This document shows, one piece after another, positions 4,688-7,622 of a stretch of 7,622 nt of DNA (positions within the stretch are counted from its first letter, which is position 1; each line of letters starts with the position of its first letter). Made by a program: the position numbers and the translations under genes. Below the pieces are notes generated by a model that was not told the origin of the DNA, ran no database searches, and saw only the letters and a list, made by a program, of their open reading frames with translations. Origin of the DNA: Candidatus Liptonbacteria bacterium (lineage in GTDB: Bacteria > Patescibacteriota > Minisyncoccia > UBA6257 > 2-01-FULL-56-20); assembly GCA_016212635.1 (NCBI GenBank), contig JACRFR010000057.1, positions 1-7,622 on the forward strand. The letters run 5' to 3'.

Positions 4688-6505
4688 TTACTTCAGACCC
4701 AGGGCTTTTTTGCGTTTATCCTCGTTGATATCCAGGATACGCTTGCGGATCCGAACATTCTTGGGTGTTACTTCCACTAGCTCGTCGTCGCCGATATATT
4801 CCAAAGCGTCTTCCAGATCCATGGCGCGCGGGGTATCGAAGTGTTCCGCCGAGCCGTCATTCTTGGAGCGCATATTAGACAGCTCTTTTTCCTTGCAAAC
4901 ATTCACCGGTATGTCCTGGCTGCGCGCATTCTGACCCACTACCTGGCCCTTATATACGCGGACACCGGGGCCGACAAAGAGCGTACCGCGATCCTGCACA
5001 TTGACCAAGCCGCACAACCGAGTTACGCCGGTTTCATGCGCCACCAGCGATCCTTGTTCCCGTTCCCGCCAACCCCCCGGATCCGGCAGATACTCGTCGA
5101 AGCAGGTATGGATAATTCCCAGTCCACGAGTGTCGGTTAAGAACTCGCTGCGATAGCCGAAAAGACCGCGGGTGGGCATGGAAAATTCCATCAGGGTGAT
5201 GCCGTTTTCGGTGCGCATATCTTGCAGTTCCCCGCGGCGGCTGCCCAGTTTTTGGATCACCGTGCCGCCATATTGCTCCGGCACCTCGATAGAAACCTCT
5301 TCATAGGGCGTCAGGATCTGGCCGTCTTTTTCATGATTGATAACCTGCGGCCGGGACACTTGAAACTCATAGCCCTCCCGGCGCATGCGTTCGATCAAGA
5401 TCGCCAGATGCAGCTCGCCCCGTCCGGAAACCACCCAACCGTTACCCGGCGGCGGCACATCCTCCACGCGCAGGGCCATGTCCGTCTCGATTTCGCGATA
5501 CAAACGTTCGCGGATCTGGCGGGAGGTCGTGAACTGCCCATCTTCGCCCATGAACGGGGAATCGTTGATAGAAAAATTCATTTTGACCGTGGGTTCCTCG
5601 ATGGCCAGAAGCGGCAGAGCTACCGGGGTTGCCGGATCGGCAATGGTCTCGCCGATATTGATGTCCGCTATGCCCGAAATGGCGGCAATGTCTCCTGCCA
5701 CTACCATTTCCGTATCTACTCGCTCCAGGCCGAGAAAGGTCATGGCCGAGGTCAAGCGGTACTTCGTAACCTGACCGGCCCGATTAATATGCGCGACATC
5801 CTGCCCGCGCCGCAGTACCCCGCTCACGATGCGTCCCACGGCTATACGGCCCTTGTAATTATCCCCGCTCACCGTGGTCGCAAGCATTTGCAGGGGCACC
5901 TCCGGATCTGCCTCGGGCGGCGGCACGAACTCCGCAATGGCTTCGAAAATCGGAGTGATGTCGGTCATTCGCGCGAGCTCCGGCTCACGGCTCGCCTTGC
6001 CTTGCTTGGCCGAAGCATAGATTATCGGAAAGTCGGCGATCTCGTCGCTTGCGCCCAGTTCTAAAAACAGATCCAGGGTTTTATCCAAAACGTAAGGTAC
6101 CCGCGCGTCGGGTTTGTCGATCTTATTGATCACTACGATAACGCGGTGGCCCAAGGCCAACGCTTTTTTTAGTACGAAGCGCGTCTGCGGCATCGGCCCC
6201 TCTTTGGCATCCACTAGAAGCAGACAGCCGTTCGCCATTTGCAGGACCCGCTCCACCTCGCCGCCGAAATCCGCGTGCCCGGGCGTATCGATAATGTTGA
6301 TTTTATAATCCCGCCAAACGATCGCCGCATTTTTGGAAAAGATGGTGATACCCCGTTCACGTTCCAACTCGTTGGAATCCATGATCAGATCGCGGCCGGA
6401 GTTCTCCTTGCCCAGCTTGGTCAGGGATTGACGCAGCAAAGCGTCGACCAGCGTGGTTTTGCCGTGATCGACGTGCGCGATGATCGCAACGTTACGGATA
6501 TTCAT
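4688..6505 (-). CDS. typA: Translational GTPase TypA/BipA
   Basis: TypA/BipA is a ribosome-associated translational GTPase linked to 50S subunit assembly and stress or cold adaptation. The 605-residue protein is complete and of normal length. GTPase motifs are AHVDHGKTT (G1, 10-18), RGIT (G2, 51-54), DTPGH (G3, 73-77), NKID (G4, 127-130) and SAK (G5, 165-167). Beta-barrel, EF-G III- and V-like domains follow. The C-terminal domain has typical TypA sequence, including TRGLFGYRSEF and the basic tail KRKKALGLK. I place the start at ATG 6505 (MNIRNVAIIAHVDHG); longer in-frame readings run through a repeat, a terminator and the RRM gene. No Shine-Dalgarno is visible: a 12-bp tandem duplication touches the ATG. 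A palindromic repeat begins one base after the stop. Confidence 0.98.
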   Translation of the reverse strand: MNIRNVAIIAHVDHGKTTLVDALLRQSLTKLGKENSGRDLIMDSNELERERGITIFSKNAAIVWRDYKINIIDTPGHADFGGEVERVLQMANGCLLLVDAKEGPMPQTRFVLKKALALGHRVIVVINKIDKPDARVPYVLDKTLDLFLELGASDEIADFPIIYASAKQGKASREPELARMTDITPIFEAIAEFVPPPEADPEVPLQMLATTVSGDNYKGRIAVGRIVSGVLRRGQDVAHINRAGQVTKYRLTSAMTFLGLERVDTEMVVAGDIAAISGIADINIGETIADPATPVALPLLAIEEPTVKMNFSINDSPFMGEDGQFTTSRQIRERLYREIETDMALRVEDVPPPGNGWVVSGRGELHLAILIERMRREGYEFQVSRPQVINHEKDGQILTPYEEVSIEVPEQYGGTVIQKLGSRRGELQDMRTENGITLMEFSMPTRGLFGYRSEFLTDTRGLGIIHTCFDEYLPDPGGWREREQGSLVAHETGVTRLCGLVNVQDRGTLFVGPGVRVYKGQVVGQNARSQDIPVNVCKEKELSNMRSKNDGSAEHFDTPRAMDLEDALEYIGDDELVEVTPKNVRIRKRILDINEDKRKKALGLK

Positions 6506-6529
6506 AGAGTAATCGCAAGAGTAATCGCA
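6506..6529. repeat. 12-bp tandem duplication at typA start
   Basis: AGAGTAATCGCA occurs twice in tandem (6506-6517 and 6518-6529), directly against the typA ATG on the minus strand. The second unit is also the start of the 44-bp repeat, so the duplication looks like a local extension of that element. It occupies the position where a ribosome-binding site would be expected and contains none. Confidence 0.9.
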
Positions 6530-6561
6530 AATAATGCGAATTACCGAGGTAATAACGCAAA
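6518..6561 (-). promoter_or_regulatory. 44-bp repeat, copy 2: candidate typA promoter with operator-like dyad
   Basis: On the minus strand TTGCGT (6560-6555) is followed by 18 bp and CATTAT (6536-6531), a plausible -35/-10 pair. The spacer holds a perfect dyad ATTACC-TC-GGTAAT (6540-6553), where a repressor could block polymerase. A second dyad, TCGCA-N5-TGCGA, overlaps the -10 box. The near-identical copy 1 lies before the Nudix gene, so the two genes might share control. The promoter reading is inference; the repeat and dyads are seen directly. Confidence 0.45.
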
Positions 6562-6591
6562 TGGGACACAGACATACAGATACTGCCGGAG

Positions 6592-6625
6592 AAAAAACAG
6601 CCCCCGCTCTGTAGCGGGGACTGCT
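6592..6625 (-). terminator. Rho-independent terminator of RRM gene
   Basis: On the minus strand a 13-bp stem (6625-6613 with 6608-6596; two G-U pairs) closed by a 4-base loop is followed by a run of six T (6597-6592). It starts 13 bases after the RRM stop codon. It separates the RRM transcript from typA. Confidence 0.92.
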
Positions 6626-6638
6626 TTCGGTAACATGT

Positions 6639-6995
6639 TTACCAGTTGCCCCGTCGGCGGGCACCGCCACCGCCGCCGTAGCCTCCACCGCCGCCACCGC
6701 CGCCGTGGCCGCCGCGGTTAAAACCGCCGCCGCCAGCCGAACGATCCGCCATCGGGCGAGCCTCGTTCACGGTTAGGGTCCGGCCCTGGAAGTCTTTGCC
6801 GTTCCACATGTTGATAGCCGCTTGCGCCTCCTCGTCGCTCCCCATCTCCACAAAACCGAAGCCCTTAGAGCGTCCGGTCATTTTATCCATGATGATGGTC
6901 GCGGAGGTAACCGTGCCCGCCTGGGCGAACGCGTCGCGCAGTTCGTCCTGGGTGGTCGTGTACGGCAAGCCGCCCACATACAACTTCATAGCCAT
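6639..6995 (-). CDS. RRM-domain RNA-binding protein with glycine-rich tail
   Basis: This is a 118-residue single-RRM protein of the kind found in cyanobacteria and several other bacterial lineages. It probably binds single-stranded RNA in the cytoplasm, possibly as an RNA chaperone. RNP2 is LYVGGL (5-10) and RNP1 is KGFGFVEM (44-51), with the aromatic residues that stack on RNA bases present. The RRM ends near residue 80 (LTVNEAR). A low-complexity tail follows: GGGGFNRGGHGG, a run of glycines with one tyrosine, and ARRRGNW, resembling RGG-type tails. Two starts are possible, ATG 6995 (MAMKLYV) and ATG 6989 (MKLYV); neither has a Shine-Dalgarno. A TATACT box at 7018-7013 would give an untranslated leader of only about 10 bases. 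A strong terminator follows, so the gene is probably monocistronic. Confidence 0.95.
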   Translation of the reverse strand: MAMKLYVGGLPYTTTQDELRDAFAQAGTVTSATIIMDKMTGRSKGFGFVEMGSDEEAQAAINMWNGKDFQGRTLTVNEARPMADRSAGGGGFNRGGHGGGGGGGGYGGGGGARRRGNW

Positions 6996-7012
6996 TTAGG
7001 TTATTTTTGCTT

Positions 7013-7018
7013 AGTATA
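7013..7018 (-). promoter_or_regulatory. Candidate -10 box of RRM gene
   Basis: TATACT on the minus strand lies 17 bases before the ATG at 6995. No -35-like hexamer is found at 16-18 bp upstream (the position reads GCGCGG), so this is a weak call. Confidence 0.4.
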
Positions 7019-7020
7019 GC

Positions 7021-7156
7021 CGACCTATTTTTTACCCGCGCACCAGTCCCGCCAGGCGGTACGGTACGGGGCTTTGCAATCCTATCCTGTCGGCTTCTCG
7101 TCTAATAACCCAAACGGCTTAGATGAGATGTTGCCACAAGAAGCACTGTGCGGGGC
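7021..7156 (-). other. Promoter-led stretch with possible small structured RNA
   Basis: No protein gene is convincing here. A good minus-strand promoter faces into it. Within it, TCTCATCTAA (7128-7119) pairs with TTAGACGAGA (7105-7096) over 10 bp with one G-U pair and a 13-base loop. GCACAGT near 7150 could pair with ACTGGTGC near 7045, closing the stretch end to end. No U-tract terminator follows. It could be a small RNA or only the long leader of the RRM gene. No known RNA family was recognised. Confidence 0.3.
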
Positions 7157-7184
7157 AGTATACCATAGACTGGGCAGAAAACAA
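7157..7184 (-). promoter_or_regulatory. Extended -10 promoter upstream of RRM region
   Basis: On the minus strand TTGTTT (7184-7179), a 16-bp spacer and TATACT (7162-7157) are present. TGG immediately before the -10 box gives an extended TGnTATACT motif. Transcription would start near 7150 and run toward the RRM gene at 6995, which leaves about 150 bases of untranslated or separate RNA. Confidence 0.5.
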
Positions 7185-7211
7185 GTGACGCGGCATTCCC
7201 CGATATTTATA

Positions 7212-7274
7212 GGTCATATAGGGCCTATTGGTCTTATGGGTCGTATAAGACCAATAAGTCCCATAGGTCATCCG
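7212..7274. repeat. Nonamer array at the 3' end of the helicase gene
   Basis: Seven 9-bp units in register read on the plus strand GGTCATATA, GGGCCTATT, GGTCTTATG, GGTCGTATA, AGACCAATA, AGTCCCATA, GGTCATCCG. The family and phase match the array inside the OB-fold gene; the best shared block is 29 of 32 bases (3786-3817 with 7233-7264). The helicase TGA stop (7270-7268) lies in the last unit, so the final residues GFIG may be repeat-derived. Confidence 0.9.
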
Positions 7275-7622
7275 ATGAATCCCATCAACTCCCGCAAGCG
7301 GCAGTACTCGCAATCGGGCTCACCGCAGCGGCGGCTCCAGAACCCGAGATCCAGGATCTCGGCGGAGGTCTTGATTATCAACTGCTCCAGCGCCTCAACC
7401 TCCTCATCCGAGATCTCGAATTCCTCCCGTTTGAATATTCCCCTCTCGTTCGGTTCCACAAAGTCAATTGCGCCGCGGAGCATGCGGTAGGTCGGCTCCG
7501 GCTTTCCCGCCGCGGAGACGGCCGGGGCAAGCCCCGCACCGTGTTTACTCTGGTGCTGGGCAAGCCCCGCACCGTGTTTACTCTGGTGCTGGGCAAGCCC
7601 CGCACCGTGTTTACTCTGGTGC
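7268..7622 (-). CDS. Probable UvrD/Rep-family helicase-nuclease, C-terminal end (partial)
   Basis: Only the last 117 codons are in the window; the frame is open to the right edge. The end RGAIDFVEPNERGIFKREEF, an acidic helix ISDEEVEALEQLI, and CGEPDCEYCRLREL resemble the C-terminus of the PD-(D/E)XK nuclease domain that some UvrD/AddAB-type helicases carry. The C-x4-C-x2-C cluster could bind Fe-S or zinc. A Met codon at 7483 is not the start: the same frame continues without a stop through PEPTYR and then into at least three 11-residue repeats QHQSKHGAGLA encoded by the 33-bp array. That places a tandem repeat in frame just before a conserved strand. The TGA stop lies in a nonamer array. Family assignment is from motif memory and needs the missing upstream part. 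Confidence 0.6.
   Translation of the reverse strand, partial: HQSKHGAGLAQHQSKHGAGLAQHQSKHGAGLAPAVSAAGKPEPTYRMLRGAIDFVEPNERGIFKREEFEISDEEVEALEQLIIKTSAEILDLGFWSRRCGEPDCEYCRLRELMGFIG
7525..7622. repeat. 33-bp tandem repeat, nearly three copies, open at window edge
   Basis: Units at 7525-7557, 7558-7590 and 7591-7622 (32 of 33 bases) are identical. Each contains GGGCAAGCCC (a tiny hairpin) and GCACC...GGTGC closing an 11-base loop. Thirty-three bases are 11 codons, so the helicase frame is preserved for any copy number. The true copy number cannot be known because the sequence stops inside the array. Confidence 0.97.

Noticed and set aside
6506..6697. Longer N-terminus of TypA starting at 6697
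   Set aside because: The 64 extra codons cross the 44-bp repeat, an intrinsic terminator and the end of the RRM gene; the family begins at MNIRNVAIIAHVDHG.
7045..7160. tRNA or RNase P RNA
   Set aside because: GGATTGCAAAG resembles a tRNA-Cys anticodon arm and TTAGATGAGATGTTGCC slightly resembles an RNase P 3' region, but no acceptor stem, T-arm or RNase P core could be assembled on either strand.
7268..7483. Complete 71-residue gene starting at Met 7483
   Set aside because: The frame remains open upstream to the window edge and the sequence before the Met (PEPTYR) fits as part of the same domain, so this is a partial gene end.
7378..7605. Minus-strand frame reading the 33-bp repeat as STRVNTVRGLP
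   Set aside because: It overlaps the helicase-end frame out of register and its non-repeat part matches nothing; the QHQSKHGAGLA frame continues into a recognisable domain end.
7525..7622. CRISPR array
   Set aside because: Units are identical and contiguous with no variable spacers, so this is a plain tandem repeat.

Overview
This window looks like part of a metagenome-assembled contig from a bacterium of the Candidate Phyla Radiation (Patescibacteria, Parcubacteria-like). That is an inference. It rests on the gene mix, the absence of recognisable Shine-Dalgarno sequences before any start codon, leaderless-type promoters, a bacterial RRM protein with a glycine-rich tail, and very abundant short repeats. 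No rRNA or tRNA is present to place it. All eight genes lie on the minus strand, so gene order is read from right to left.

Layout from high to low coordinates. 7622-7268: C-terminal end of a probable UvrD/Rep-type helicase-nuclease, open at the window edge and carrying an in-frame 33-bp tandem repeat. 7267-6996: a degenerate nonamer array and a promoter-led region with possible RNA structure. 6995-6639: RRM RNA-binding protein with its own terminator. 6505-4688: complete typA/bipA GTPase. 4573-4079: Nudix hydrolase. 3968-3537: stand-alone tRNA-binding OB-fold protein (MetRS C-terminal/beta-subunit type), overlapping by ATGA with 3540-2539, a cyanophycin-synthetase-like ATP-grasp ligase. 2538-2051: a 488-bp gene-free stretch full of palindromes and a MITE-like element. 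2050-1589: membrane-anchored FKBP prolyl isomerase. 1469-159: tRNA-guanine transglycosylase. 120-1: a perfect 120-bp palindrome at the window edge.

Most genes belong to translation and protein homeostasis: tRNA modification, tRNA binding, ribosome-associated GTPase, peptidyl-prolyl isomerase and RNA binding. Only the OB-fold/ATP-grasp pair is clearly coupled. A strong terminator separates the RRM gene from typA.

The striking feature is repeat load. At least eight distinct short-repeat families occur in 7.6 kb: nonamers, two heptamers, a decamer, a 33-mer, a 44-bp promoter-like repeat, a 59-bp palindrome and a MITE-like two-hairpin element. They follow two patterns. Some sit flush against start or stop codons. 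Others sit in frame inside conserved proteins at probable surface loops (tgt, the OB-fold protein, the helicase end), leaving the flanking motifs intact. This resembles in principle the in-frame palindromic elements of Rickettsia, but the repeat types differ.
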